NCBI GenBank assembly: GCA_016200225.1
Contig: JACQFD010000004.1
Location: 62,001 to 126,000, forward strand
Direction: 5' to 3'
Source: Planctomycetota bacterium
GTDB lineage: Bacteria > Planctomycetota > UBA1135 > JACQFD01
DNA length: 64,000 nucleotides
Below, one piece after another: positions 39,823-50,336 of this stretch (within the stretch, counting starts at the first letter, position 1; each line of letters opens with the position of its first letter). Position numbers and translations under genes: made by a program. The notes below the pieces were generated by a model. The model had not been told where the DNA came from, did no database searches, and saw only the letters and a program-made list of their open reading frames with translations.

Positions 39823-40701
39823 TTAATGATCGGAGAATGCGCGCGTGTCGTTTCGACCGACGAAACTTGATTCGAAGGAATTTGAATCACTCGCGAGTTG
39901 ATCATTATAAGGTCCGGGGAGACCGCCGCGCGCGATCGTGGCGACCGCAACCGACGCGGCGCCCGACCGGCGAAGCGCTCGGGCGCATTCGGCCGCCGTG
40001 GATCCACTTGTAAATACATCGTCTATTAATAAAACACGACGCCCGCCCGGCAAACGCGGATGGAACAGCGACTTCCGCCCGGTGGGAGCGAATGCTCCGC
40101 GCACGTTGCGCACGCGCGACATCGTCGCGTGCGCTCCCTGCGGCGGATCATTACGAATGCGGGCAATCCACTTGTCGCGAAAACAGGTTCGCCGCAATTC
40201 GGCAAACTCCGCCGCGATTTCGCGAACCGGGGAAAAACCACGCCGTCTCTCGCGTTCGAAATGGGAAGGCACCGGCACGACGACATCGAAATCGAATTGC
40301 AACGCGTCCGCCGCCATTTGCAACCAATCGAGAAGCACGGGTTTTGCCCATTCGTCGCGTTGAAATTTATATTTTAATATTAATTCGCGAGAAGCGCCGG
40401 CGTATCGCACGGCGGAAAATGCCGCCGCGAACGGCGGAGGATGCTTCTTACAATTCGGACAAAGATCCTCGCCGAATCGCACGGGCGCGGGTCTGCCGCA
40501 TCGGACACAATGAGGGGCGCGGGGTGAAATAACGAATACGGATCGCGCGCAAGTTTCGCACAGTCCGTGCGGATCCAACCTTGAGACTTCGGATTCCGGG
40601 ACGGCCCGCGCCATCCCGCAACGTAAACAATCGGGGGGAAGCGTGAAATCAACAATACCGCGAAATACGGCTTGCGCGAGAGATTGGGAAAACGCGATCA
40701 C
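39823..40701 (-). CDS. comF: ComF family phosphoribosyltransferase with zinc ribbon
   Basis: CLRCG...CETC, CVRCG...CPNC; PRPP loop VLLIDDVFTSGST. Confidence 0.9.
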   Translation of the reverse strand: MIAFSQSLAQAVFRGIVDFTLPPDCLRCGMARAVPESEVSRLDPHGLCETCARSVFVISPRAPHCVRCGRPAPVRFGEDLCPNCKKHPPPFAAAFSAVRYAGASRELILKYKFQRDEWAKPVLLDWLQMAADALQFDFDVVVPVPSHFERERRRGFSPVREIAAEFAELRRTCFRDKWIARIRNDPPQGAHATMSRVRNVRGAFAPTGRKSLFHPRLPGGRRVLLIDDVFTSGSTAAECARALRRSGAASVAVATIARGGLPGPYNDQLASDSNSFESSFVGRNDTRAFSDH

Positions 40702-40796
40702 ATAAAGAACGCGCGCAAACGCGGAAAATGGGCGCGAAAAATCCGCGAAGAACGCGACTCCTACTCCGCAAACAACTTACAAACGCACAAAACTTA

Positions 40797-41339
40797 TTAT
40801 AAGCGTTTTGCGGCGCGCATCAATTCGGGCGTCACGCCAAGTCGTTGGCGGAGATCCGCTACAAATCCTTCAACGGTAGCGTCGGGCGAGGCACGCAATT
40901 CGAAAACGGCCGCGATTTCCTTCGCCAATTCGGGATTTTTTTCGAGCGGATAATTCGGATGTATCTTAAAGAATCGACGCACATGCCGTTTGAACGAACG
41001 CTTGGAATAGCGGACGGCAAAAACCTCCGCCGCGGCCGCGACCGCAAGAACGCCGATCAATGCCCAAGGTAAAAAGGCGCTTCCGTTCTCGCTTTTCGGT
41101 AAATAGGGAAAGGCGCCGATAATTTGTAACAAAAATCCGGCGAGTAAAAATCCGAGGCCGAAATACGTGTGAACTTTGCGAAGAACCAGATCCTTAATAT
41201 TGTTCAGCGACGGCCGGCTTTCGCCGAAAAACTCTTCAATAACCTGCCGGGGGCGGCGAAAAACGATTGAGTTGGCATACGCGACGACGCCCACGATGTT
41301 CATCGTGAGTCCAAGAACCTGACAGTCGAGGGCATTCAT
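40797..41339 (-). CDS. Hypothetical membrane protein
   Basis: Hydrophobic helices; start MNALDCQVL preferred over the long extension. Confidence 0.55.
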   Translation of the reverse strand: MNALDCQVLGLTMNIVGVVAYANSIVFRRPRQVIEEFFGESRPSLNNIKDLVLRKVHTYFGLGFLLAGFLLQIIGAFPYLPKSENGSAFLPWALIGVLAVAAAAEVFAVRYSKRSFKRHVRRFFKIHPNYPLEKNPELAKEIAAVFELRASPDATVEGFVADLRQRLGVTPELMRAAKRL

Positions 41340-41473
41340 GTTCGCGTCGTTGCATACGCCGCCCGAATTCAAACTCGCGGGCGGCGCGCGAATCATCGTG
41401 CGCGCGCCCACCATCGCGAACGGAAAAAAGCCCGACGCCGATGACAAGCGTCGACGCCTGCTAAACTGCGGCC

Positions 41474-41767
41474 ATGTCCGAAGGCCCGTCCCTCGATCCC
41501 GCCGTTTTCGCGCGCCTCGCCCGCCTCGAACTCTCCGACGAGGAACGCCGGCGATACGCAAAAGAATTTGAGTCTTTGCTGAATTATTTTAATCAAATAC
41601 GCGAGGTCGACACGACCGGCGTCGAACCGATGGTTTATGCGCTCGAGGCTTCGCTCCGCGCGCGCGCGGACGCCATCGCGCCGTCCGTGGGCCGCGAGAT
41701 TCTTAAGAATGCGCCGGCCACCGAAGGCGGCGAATTCTTTAGCGTTCCAAAGGTCATCGAATCGTGA
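41474..41767 (+). CDS. gatC: Asp/Glu-tRNA amidotransferase subunit C
   Basis: FARLARLELSDEERRRYAKEFESLLNYFNQIREVDTTGVEPM. Confidence 0.93.
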   Translation: MSEGPSLDPAVFARLARLELSDEERRRYAKEFESLLNYFNQIREVDTTGVEPMVYALEASLRARADAIAPSVGREILKNAPATEGGEFFSVPKVIES

Positions 41768-43248
41768 CCGCCGCCTTTCATTTACAAACCGCCGGCGGAA
41801 TCGCCGACGCGGTCCGCGCGCGACGCGCGAGCGCGACCGAAGTCGCCAAATCGTTTCTCGACCGCGCGGCCGCGCTCAATCCGTCGCTTTTCGCATTTAT
41901 CGAATTGCAGCGCGACGACATCCTCGCGCAGGCCCGGGCAATTGATACTAACATTTCGAACGGTAAAGATCCGGGGGCGCTCGCGGGCGTTCCGGTGGCG
42001 ATCAAGGATATTCTTTGCATTCGCGGCGGCCTCGTCACCTGCGGCAGCAAAATATTAAAAAACTACCGCGCGCCGTACGACGCGACGGTGATTCGCAAAC
42101 TTCGCGACGCAGGCGCGATTCTTTACGGACGGACGAACATGGACGAATTCGCGATGGGCTCGTCCACCGAACACAGTTGTTATGGACCGACGCGCAATCC
42201 GTGGGACACGACCTGCGTCCCCGGCGGATCGTCCGGCGGTTCCGCGGCCGCCGTCGCCGCGCGCCTCGCGCCGCTCTCGCTCGGCACCGACACGGGAGGT
42301 TCCATCCGCCAGCCCGCGTCGCTGTGCGGAATTGTAGGTTTGAAACCGACCTACGGACGCGTCTCGCGCTACGGATTGATAGCATTCGCGAGTTCGCTCG
42401 ATCAGATAGGTCCATTTGCCACCAATATCGACGACTGCGCGCTCATTACAGAAATTCTCTGCGGCGTCGACCCGCGCGACTCGACGAGCGTCGACGCGCC
42501 CGTTCCCGATCTCCGCGCCGCCATCCGGCGCGGCGTCAACGGGCTGCGCATCGGCGTTCCCAAACAATGGATGACGAACGAACTCGATTCTACAGTTCGT
42601 GAATCTGTAAATTTAGCGATCGACGGCATCTGCGCCGCCGGCGCGACGCGCGTCGAGGTCGATCTCCCCCGCGCGCACCTCGCAATCCCGACCTATTATT
42701 TAGTCGCGACGGCCGAGGCGTCGTCGAATCTCGCGCGCTTCGACGGCATCCGTTTCGCGCATCGCGCATCGGGCGTCCATGCATTGATCGAATTATACGG
42801 AAAAACGCGCGACGAAGGCTTCGGCGAAGAGGTGAAACGGCGCATTCTCCTCGGAACATTTGTATTATCCGCCGGATACGCCGAAGCGTATTATAATAAA
42901 GCGCTGCAAGTGCGCCGATTATTAAAAGACGACTTCGAGAACGCATTTGCTCATTGCGACGTCATCGCAGGCCCCGCGAGCCCGACGCCGACGTTCGAAA
43001 TCGGATCCAAATCCAACGATCCGCTTTCGATGTATTTGTGCGATTTGTTCACGGCCGCGATCAACCTCGTGGGATTGCCCGGAATTTCGGTGCCGTGCGG
43101 ATTCGCGAAAGGTAAGAACGGCCCGCTGCCGCTGGGACTACAAATCGTCGCGCCCGCGCTCCGCGAGGATTCGATTTTCGCCGCGGCCGCCGCCCACGAA
43201 TCGGCGACCGACTGGCACCGGCGCATCCCCGCCGGATTTGAAACATAA
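41764..43248 (+). CDS. gatA: Asp/Glu-tRNA amidotransferase subunit A
   Basis: PVAIKDILCIRGG; VPGGSSGGSAAAVAARLAPLSLGTDTGGSIRQPA; GTG start overlaps the gatC stop. Confidence 0.95.
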   Translation: MTAAFHLQTAGGIADAVRARRASATEVAKSFLDRAAALNPSLFAFIELQRDDILAQARAIDTNISNGKDPGALAGVPVAIKDILCIRGGLVTCGSKILKNYRAPYDATVIRKLRDAGAILYGRTNMDEFAMGSSTEHSCYGPTRNPWDTTCVPGGSSGGSAAAVAARLAPLSLGTDTGGSIRQPASLCGIVGLKPTYGRVSRYGLIAFASSLDQIGPFATNIDDCALITEILCGVDPRDSTSVDAPVPDLRAAIRRGVNGLRIGVPKQWMTNELDSTVRESVNLAIDGICAAGATRVEVDLPRAHLAIPTYYLVATAEASSNLARFDGIRFAHRASGVHALIELYGKTRDEGFGEEVKRRILLGTFVLSAGYAEAYYNKALQVRRLLKDDFENAFAHCDVIAGPASPTPTFEIGSKSNDPLSMYLCDLFTAAINLVGLPGISVPCGFAKGKNGPLPLGLQIVAPALREDSIFAAAAAHESATDWHRRIPAGFET

Positions 43249-43253
43249 ATTAT

Positions 43254-45740
43254 TTGCCGCGTTTTTGGATATTAACTCTGGCCGCGGCGCTTTCGGGCGT
43301 CGCGGCCGTTTTTTATGAAGTATTGTGGATCCGTCGGCTCGGCGAGAGTCTCGGCGGCACGACGCTCGCGATTTGTTGGATCTTAACGATCTTCTTCGCA
43401 GGGCAGGGAATCGGCGGACGGATTTTCGGTAAGATCGCGGACCGTGCCGGCGGTTCGCTGCGCGTGTTTTGCGCGCTCGAAATCGCGCTCGGACTGTGCG
43501 GAATTGTATTTATACAAATCAGCAACGCATTCGAGGCGATCGGCATGCCGACCGCGACCGCGATCTTTCTTATGATTCCGTCGCTCTGCATGGGCGGAAC
43601 CGTGCCCGTGCTAACGCGGCATTTTGCGCGCTCGTCGTCCGAATTCGCGCCGAAACTTTCGATTCTTTACGCCGCGAGCACGGCCGGCGCCGCCGCGGGC
43701 GCCTTCGCGGTCACGTTTATAATAATTCCAGCGTTCGGAGTTTTTGTAAGTTTTGTGATCGCCGCGGCGCTGAACGCGACCGCAGCGGCTCTTGGATTCT
43801 TACAATTTCGCGCCGCGGAGCCCTTCCCGGACGCCGCCGCCGCGCCCGAGGAGCGAAAATCCGCGGTCATCCTCGTTTGTGCGGCCATCTCCGGATTTTT
43901 AACAATCGCGCTCGAACATGCGTACACGCGCGCGCTGTCGGGGCGCTTCCTCGGCACTGTTTACAGTTTCGCGACGGTCCTCGGCGTTTATTTAGTTTCG
44001 CTCGCGGCGGGCGCGTTATGCCTGCGCGCGTTCGCGGCCGCGCGGCGCACGGGCGCGCGAACGCTCGTTTTCGTCGCCATTTTCACCGCGATCGCAATTC
44101 ATATTTCCGGAATACAATTATCGCTCGAGCCGAAACTCGAACGCGCGCCGACGTCCGCGCTTGCACGGCAATTCGACGAGCTTTTGTTTGCATTCAAGAT
44201 TCTCGCGCTGCCGACGCTCCTTGCTGGATTGCAATTACCGATGCTGGCGTCGCTCGCGGCCGGCGATCCGCGCGCGTTCGGCGCGTCGCTCGGGAATATT
44301 TATATTGTAAACGCGCTCGGTTGCGTCGCCGCGGCATGGGTCACACCTTATTTATTATTTCCAACGCTCGGCCTCGCGAACACGTTCATCGTCGCCGGAG
44401 CCGCGAGCTGCGCGATCGCGATCCTATTGCTAATTAAAAGCGGACTCAGCGTTCCCATATTTATTATTGTATCTGCATCAATGTCGATCGCCGCGTGCGC
44501 GGCGTATATACTTAATGACGCGGAAATCCGTCCGATTTATTTGAAATACGACAGCGCCTATGCGCTCGAACGCGGGTTGCGACCGTGGAGTTTCCGGGAA
44601 ACTATACAAATGTACGTCGAGGGGCCGTCGGCTTCGGTCGCGATCGTGCGCGGCGACGAGGGCGACGCGATATTTGTAAATCATCAATACCGCCTCGGCA
44701 GCACGGCGTCGGCATTCGCGCAATCCCGGCAATCGCTCATTCCCGCGCTGCTGCACGGCGGCGCGAAATCCGCTCTTTTCCTCGGCGTCGGCACGGGCAA
44801 CTCGGCCGGCGCGATGATGCAATACGGCGTCGCTCATAACGATCTCGTCGAGATCCTCCCGGAAATTCGAGCTACATTTCCTTATTTTAGTCAGTTCAAC
44901 GGACGGCTCGATCTGTTACAAAGCCGCGGGTTCGCGGCGCGTACGTTTTTCGAGGACGCGCGGCGTTTCGTCCGCGAATCGCGCGATGCTTATGATCTCA
45001 TTCAGGGCGATTTTTTCGTGCCGTGGCACGCGGGCGAGGGATCGCTTTATACAAAAGAACATTTCGAAGCGATCCGCGCGCGCCTCGCGACCGGCGGCGT
45101 ATTCTGGCAGTGGCTTCCATTATATCAATTGGACGAAGCCGGTTTCAAGACGATCGCCAAAACGTTTCTCGACGTATTTCCAAACGCGAGCGCGTGGTGG
45201 CTTTATTATAATACGCAGCAGCCCGCGATCGGCCTCGCGGGTTCGCTTGCTCCGGAACTGTACGATCCCGCGGCGTTGAAATTAAGAATCGACGATAAAA
45301 CCAGGAAACAATTATTGGAAAGCGCGGGCCTCCTCGACGCGCGCATCCTTCTCGGAAGCCGCATCTGCGGCGCGAAGGAACTCGCAGCTTTTAGTAAGAA
45401 TGCGGAGATCGAAACGCGCGACCGGCCGCGCATCGAATTCCAAACGCCGAGGAATCTCGACGCGATTCAATTTACGAAGTCGACCGCGCTCGTCGAACAG
45501 TTATTACAACTCTCGACGCCTCCGTCGGCGCCGGATTTCAGGCCGGGGATGCCGGAGGAAATCATCCGCACAATTGCGAACTATCACAATGCCGTTCGAT
45601 CGTTGATGCGCGGTTTGAACGTCCTTTCCTCGGCGGAACCGCAGGCCAAAGCGAAGGCGGCCGAATCGTTCGAAGCCGCCGTCCGACTCGCTCCCGACTG
45701 GGACTTTCCGCGCTGGAATCTTAAAAATATCAAAAAGTAA
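43254..45740 (+). CDS. Fused multi-TM / spermidine-synthase-like protein
   Basis: N-terminal polytopic region; SAM-binding LFLGVGTGNSAGAMM; EGSLYTKEHFEAIRARLATGGVFWQWLPLYQL; TTG start. Confidence 0.82.
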   Translation: MPRFWILTLAAALSGVAAVFYEVLWIRRLGESLGGTTLAICWILTIFFAGQGIGGRIFGKIADRAGGSLRVFCALEIALGLCGIVFIQISNAFEAIGMPTATAIFLMIPSLCMGGTVPVLTRHFARSSSEFAPKLSILYAASTAGAAAGAFAVTFIIIPAFGVFVSFVIAAALNATAAALGFLQFRAAEPFPDAAAAPEERKSAVILVCAAISGFLTIALEHAYTRALSGRFLGTVYSFATVLGVYLVSLAAGALCLRAFAAARRTGARTLVFVAIFTAIAIHISGIQLSLEPKLERAPTSALARQFDELLFAFKILALPTLLAGLQLPMLASLAAGDPRAFGASLGNIYIVNALGCVAAAWVTPYLLFPTLGLANTFIVAGAASCAIAILLLIKSGLSVPIFIIVSASMSIAACAAYILNDAEIRPIYLKYDSAYALERGLRPWSFRETIQMYVEGPSASVAIVRGDEGDAIFVNHQYRLGSTASAFAQSRQSLIPALLHGGAKSALFLGVGTGNSAGAMMQYGVAHNDLVEILPEIRATFPYFSQFNGRLDLLQSRGFAARTFFEDARRFVRESRDAYDLIQGDFFVPWHAGEGSLYTKEHFEAIRARLATGGVFWQWLPLYQLDEAGFKTIAKTFLDVFPNASAWWLYYNTQQPAIGLAGSLAPELYDPAALKLRIDDKTRKQLLESAGLLDARILLGSRICGAKELAAFSKNAEIETRDRPRIEFQTPRNLDAIQFTKSTALVEQLLQLSTPPSAPDFRPGMPEEIIRTIANYHNAVRSLMRGLNVLSSAEPQAKAKAAESFEAAVRLAPDWDFPRWNLKNIKK

Positions 45741-45744
45741 TCGT

Positions 45745-46323
45745 TTACTTCCGCCAGAGTCCCGCCGGTTTGTACTGTTCCACGAAGCGCACGAGATCTT
45801 TGTAATATTCATGATAACCGAACGCGCGCATTTCCTCGACGGCGCGCGCGTTCGTCCAAGCGTCCGCTTCGATGCGATAGAGCGCGATCATCGTTCCCGT
45901 GCGGTCGCAACCGGCGGCGCAGTGTACAAATACCGGCCAGTTGTCCCTGTTCGCGAGCGCCGAAAAGAAATATTCGATTTGCGCGGGCGTCGGCGGCTCC
46001 GAGCCGAGCGCGTTCCCCTGCATCGGAAGTTCGAGCACGCGAAAACCGTATCCACGCGCTTTTTCGATATCGGAATGAAATTCGCGAAGATTAATAATCG
46101 TGCGGACCCCGCGATCCTTAAGATTCTGAAATCCGGCCTCCGACGGCTGCGCGCCTCGATACAATCCGGGCGCGACTTCGGCGAAATGTGAGATTCCGGG
46201 AACTTCGATTTTTTGCCCGAATCCGCGCGCATCGACCGTCGAAACCCGCGGATCGACCGCGCACGTCGCGCTGAATATTAATAAAACGGACGCGGGAAAA
46301 AGCCGGGGAAGACCGCGTCGCAT
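45745..46323 (-). CDS. Dual-specificity/tyrosine phosphatase-like exported protein
   Basis: VHCAAGCDRTGTMIALYR (CX5R); DRGVRTIINLR. Confidence 0.85.
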   Translation of the reverse strand: MRRGLPRLFPASVLLIFSATCAVDPRVSTVDARGFGQKIEVPGISHFAEVAPGLYRGAQPSEAGFQNLKDRGVRTIINLREFHSDIEKARGYGFRVLELPMQGNALGSEPPTPAQIEYFFSALANRDNWPVFVHCAAGCDRTGTMIALYRIEADAWTNARAVEEMRAFGYHEYYKDLVRFVEQYKPAGLWRK

Positions 46324-46342
46324 GGCCCGAATCTTAAATATG

Positions 46343-47782
46343 CTATCGCGCGTTGAAAAGCGTGAAATAACGCGCGACTTTGTTCGCGAGCCGCAGCGGA
46401 TGCTTCATTTCGCGGGCGACGCGGTGTGGACGTAAATAAAAGCGCCGGTACGCTTCCTTGATTTTCGTTTCGACTTCGCCCGGCGACATCTCTTTGTTGA
46501 TATGATTGACGAAATGGCCGGTCAACTTACTATATTCGATCGGCGCGTTTCCGTAAATTTCACGATAAAGCGGCGTGCCCGGATACGGCGTGACCGTGCA
46601 GAATTGCACTTGGTCTGGATCGAGGCGCAGCGCGAGCGAAATTGTACTTTCGACCTGCGTGTTCGTCTCTCCCGGAAAACCGATCATACAGAAAGCGCGC
46701 GTCTCGATCTTGAATTCGCGGCACGCGTCGAAAACTTTCTGCGCATGGTCGTGGTTTTTTAATTTATTGCCGCAGTATTTCTTTTGAATGTCGGGATCGG
46801 CGCTCTCGACGCCGAGCGATACGTGCACGCATCCGGCCGCGGCCATTTTTTGTAATAACGGTCGGTCGAGCCACATCACGGCCGTTTCGCACTGCCAGCG
46901 GACTTTAAGATTCTTCTGTACGATCAGATCGCAGATTTCGGCGACGCGATCCTTGCGCATCGAGAAAATCGGATCGCGAAAGACAACATTACGAATGCCG
47001 TGCTTATTTACAATTTCCTCGAGTTCGTCGACGACGTTCGGCGCGCCGCGGAGCCGGAATCGCAGACCCTGCGAAAGTGTATAACCGCAAAACGCGCAAT
47101 CGAGCGGACAGCCGCGGCTGCTTTTCACCGTCGTCACCGGCCCGTCCATTCCCGGAATTTGATAACGATCATTTTTTAACAAATGCCGCGACGGAAACGG
47201 CAGCGAATCCAAGGCTTCAATTTTCTCGCGGTCGGGCGTGTGCGCGATTTCGCGGCCGTTTCGATAACTGATTCCAAGAACGCCCTCGAGCGGATTGCTC
47301 GCGAACGGCGCCGCATTAGTTGTAGTGTTCATCGCGGCGCCGCGCAGCGCGCGCGCGAGATCGCGAACTGTAAACTCCGGTTCGCCGCGCACGACAAAAT
47401 CCACTTTCGAGCGCGTGAAAACCTCCTCCGGCGTATTGGTTACTTGCGATCCGAGGAGCGCGACCGGTTTGCCTGTGGCGTCGCGCACGTCCGTCGCAAG
47501 TTTCAAATCCAAATCGAACGTCGTCGACGACGAATCGAAAACATACAAATCGGCTTTCGCCGCCACCGCCGCGTCGCGCGCGCCTTCTAGGCCGGCCCCT
47601 TCCGCGTCGGAATCGAACATCGACGCCGCGCATCCGTCCTGCTCGACCACCGCCGCGACGTGCGCGAGTTCGATGGGCGGATATAATAAATTCGGGTTCA
47701 CCGCCATTCCAAAACCGCCCATGAGCCCTCGCGAAACGCGATACTCTTTCGGGCTCGGCGGATTTGTAAAATGTATTTTCAA
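46343..47782 (-). CDS. B12-binding-domain radical SAM protein
   Basis: SSRGCPLDCAFCGYTL (CxxxCxxC); N-terminal cobalamin-domain-like region. Confidence 0.88.
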   Translation of the reverse strand: MKIHFTNPPSPKEYRVSRGLMGGFGMAVNPNLLYPPIELAHVAAVVEQDGCAASMFDSDAEGAGLEGARDAAVAAKADLYVFDSSSTTFDLDLKLATDVRDATGKPVALLGSQVTNTPEEVFTRSKVDFVVRGEPEFTVRDLARALRGAAMNTTTNAAPFASNPLEGVLGISYRNGREIAHTPDREKIEALDSLPFPSRHLLKNDRYQIPGMDGPVTTVKSSRGCPLDCAFCGYTLSQGLRFRLRGAPNVVDELEEIVNKHGIRNVVFRDPIFSMRKDRVAEICDLIVQKNLKVRWQCETAVMWLDRPLLQKMAAAGCVHVSLGVESADPDIQKKYCGNKLKNHDHAQKVFDACREFKIETRAFCMIGFPGETNTQVESTISLALRLDPDQVQFCTVTPYPGTPLYREIYGNAPIEYSKLTGHFVNHINKEMSPGEVETKIKEAYRRFYLRPHRVAREMKHPLRLANKVARYFTLFNAR

Positions 47783-47828
47783 CGGTGGATTTCGCGGGTG
47801 TTTTGTTAAATTATATTAAGTTAATTTA

Positions 47829-50324
47829 TCAGCCTTGCCAGCCCCGAAGTTGCACGCCGGCCTTCGACATCGTCGTCGCGACATTCTTTAGGAATGACGC
47901 TTCGTCGGCGTCGGTCAGCGTCCGATCGGGCGATCGCAGTTCGATGTGAAAAGCGACGCTTCGCTTTTCGGCCCCAAGCTCAGGGCCGGTGTAAATATCG
48001 AACAGCGCGACGCCGGCGCAAAGCTTGGGGTCGGCCGAACGGACGAGTTGATCGAGGGATTCGACGGAAAGATTTTCCGGCGCGAGCAGCGCGACGTCGA
48101 CGGAAATGCCGGGGAACCTGGGGATCGGAATGAACTTTCGTTGTCCCGCGGCGGCGCGCGCAGGTTCGATGAATCGCAAGTACAGTTCGAATCCTGCAAC
48201 TTGAACGTGATTCAACCCAAGGCGCAGGAGCGCCTGCGGATGGATTTCGCCGATATATCCGATGCCCAATCCGGCGAATTTCCCCGCGCTAGTATTTATA
48301 TGCAGCCGTCGCTTCGGATGTATGAATGGAAGCCGATCCGGCGCGTCCGAAATGAATTCAACAAATTCGGCCCGCAGATCGAGTCCGTCGACGAGCGCGG
48401 CGACGATCGATTTTAATTGATAAAATGCGCCGTCATTAAAATTTAGTTTCGCATTTGGCTGAGGCGCAGGTATCGCCAGAATTCCCGCGACGTTGTGCCA
48501 TTCCTCGGGCTCCGCCGAGCCCTCGACGGCAACATAACCCTTGCCGACTTCAAATAATTTCAACTCGGGCTCGATTTGTATATTCTTCGCGACGAGGCCG
48601 AGCAGCGACGGCAGCACGGACGTCCGCATGCGGCTTTGATCCGCGACGATCGAATTCTTTAGTTTAACGAAAGCATCCTTTTCGATTCCCAATTGTTGAA
48701 TCAAAGCATCGGAAAGAAATGAATACGTTTCGAGTCCGCGAAACCCGAGCGCGACCAGGCGGTCTTCGACTTTGCGGACGAGCATGCGGCGCTCACCCTG
48801 CGACGGCGGCGGCACGACCGCGGCCAACATCGGCTCGGGCACGACGTTTTCGTAGCCTCGCAGGCGCGCGATTTCTTCGACGAGGTCGATGGGTTCTGTT
48901 AGATCCTTCGAGGCGCGATGTGAGGGAATATTACATTGGAACATTCCGCCGGCGGCCGCGGTCGTCTGGATTCCGAGGCGGTCGAGATATTCGACCCACT
49001 TCGGAAATTGTGCATTTCGATCGCTTTCGAGGAGTCCGAGGCGCGATTCTACAAATGATTGTGATAATAATATCGGCTTCGGAGCCGGCGGCGCTCCGCC
49101 CGCGTCGAAAATTCCGTCCGCGAACCGCGCGCCCGAGCCGAAGCCTTCGGCGAGAAGACTAAAAATCCTCCCGACTGCGGTCCTCGCAAGATTTGGATCG
49201 AGCGATTTTTCGAATCGCGCGGACGCTTCGCTGCGAAGACCGAGGCGGGTCGCAGTCCGGCGGACGGACGTCGCGTGAAAATTCGCCGATTCTAATAATA
49301 TTCTTTTTGTATCTTTGCTGACTTCACTGTTCGCGCCGCCCATCACGCCGGCGATGCCGACCGCGCGCTCACCGTCGGCGATGACGAGGTCGCCACGTTG
49401 GAGAAGCCGCGGCTGGCCGTCGAGAGTTGTTATTTTCTCGCCGGGCAACGCGTCGCGCACGAGAATCCTGTTTCCGGCAAGTTTATCCAAATCGAACGCG
49501 TGCGTCGGCTGGCCCGTTTCGAACATGACGTAATTTGTAACGTCGACAATATTATTGATTGGGCGCGCTCCAACGAGTTTCAACCGCCGTTGCATCCAAG
49601 TTGGCGACGCGCCAACCCGCGCGCTTTCAATGATCGCCGCGATGTAGCGCGAACACCTCTTGTCCTCGATCGCGACCCGGAACGCCCCGGACATTGTTAT
49701 AAATGTCGCATCCTCGCCCGGAAGGTTTTTGTAGCCTTGCGGCGTCCCCAAAATCGCATGCAACTCCCGCACAAATCCATAAATCCCCCACAAATCCGGC
49801 CGATGATTCACGGACTTATTGTCAATTTCAATGATCCACTCCTCGATCGACGGGAGCGATGTTAATTTTCGGCCAACGACGGCGTCGGGTTCCAATACAA
49901 TGATTCCGTCGTGGTCGTCACCGAGACCGAGTTCCTTTTCGCTACAGATCATGCCGCGCGAAACTTCGCCGCGGATTTTGCGTTCGGCGATTTTGAGGCC
50001 CTCTGGAAATTTTTCGGTGGGTGGCAAAGTAGCGCCCGGCGGCGCGACCGCGATTTTCTGACCCTTCGCGACGTTGGGCGCGCCGCAAACAATTGGCAAC
50101 GGGTCGCCGCCACTAATATTCACTTTCGTTAAACTTAACGTGTCGGCGTCCGGGTGTTTCGCGATATCGACCACCTCGCCGATTAATATGTTATCCAATC
50201 CGCCGCCAACGTGGTGGACCGCGTCGACTTCGCAGGTGCGCAATGTCAACAATTCGGCAACGCGCTCGGGGGACGTGTCGTCCAAATTGATATATTCCTT
50301 AAGCCAGGTGTAGGGAACTTTCAT
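47829..50324 (-). CDS. pheT: Phenylalanyl-tRNA synthetase beta chain
   Basis: MKVPYTWLKEYINLD; tRNA-binding, B3/B4, B5 and anticodon-binding domains recognisable. Confidence 0.96.
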   Translation of the reverse strand: MKVPYTWLKEYINLDDTSPERVAELLTLRTCEVDAVHHVGGGLDNILIGEVVDIAKHPDADTLSLTKVNISGGDPLPIVCGAPNVAKGQKIAVAPPGATLPPTEKFPEGLKIAERKIRGEVSRGMICSEKELGLGDDHDGIIVLEPDAVVGRKLTSLPSIEEWIIEIDNKSVNHRPDLWGIYGFVRELHAILGTPQGYKNLPGEDATFITMSGAFRVAIEDKRCSRYIAAIIESARVGASPTWMQRRLKLVGARPINNIVDVTNYVMFETGQPTHAFDLDKLAGNRILVRDALPGEKITTLDGQPRLLQRGDLVIADGERAVGIAGVMGGANSEVSKDTKRILLESANFHATSVRRTATRLGLRSEASARFEKSLDPNLARTAVGRIFSLLAEGFGSGARFADGIFDAGGAPPAPKPILLSQSFVESRLGLLESDRNAQFPKWVEYLDRLGIQTTAAAGGMFQCNIPSHRASKDLTEPIDLVEEIARLRGYENVVPEPMLAAVVPPPSQGERRMLVRKVEDRLVALGFRGLETYSFLSDALIQQLGIEKDAFVKLKNSIVADQSRMRTSVLPSLLGLVAKNIQIEPELKLFEVGKGYVAVEGSAEPEEWHNVAGILAIPAPQPNAKLNFNDGAFYQLKSIVAALVDGLDLRAEFVEFISDAPDRLPFIHPKRRLHINTSAGKFAGLGIGYIGEIHPQALLRLGLNHVQVAGFELYLRFIEPARAAAGQRKFIPIPRFPGISVDVALLAPENLSVESLDQLVRSADPKLCAGVALFDIYTGPELGAEKRSVAFHIELRSPDRTLTDADEASFLKNVATTMSKAGVQLRGWQG

Positions 50325-50336
50325 TTGTATATTAAA

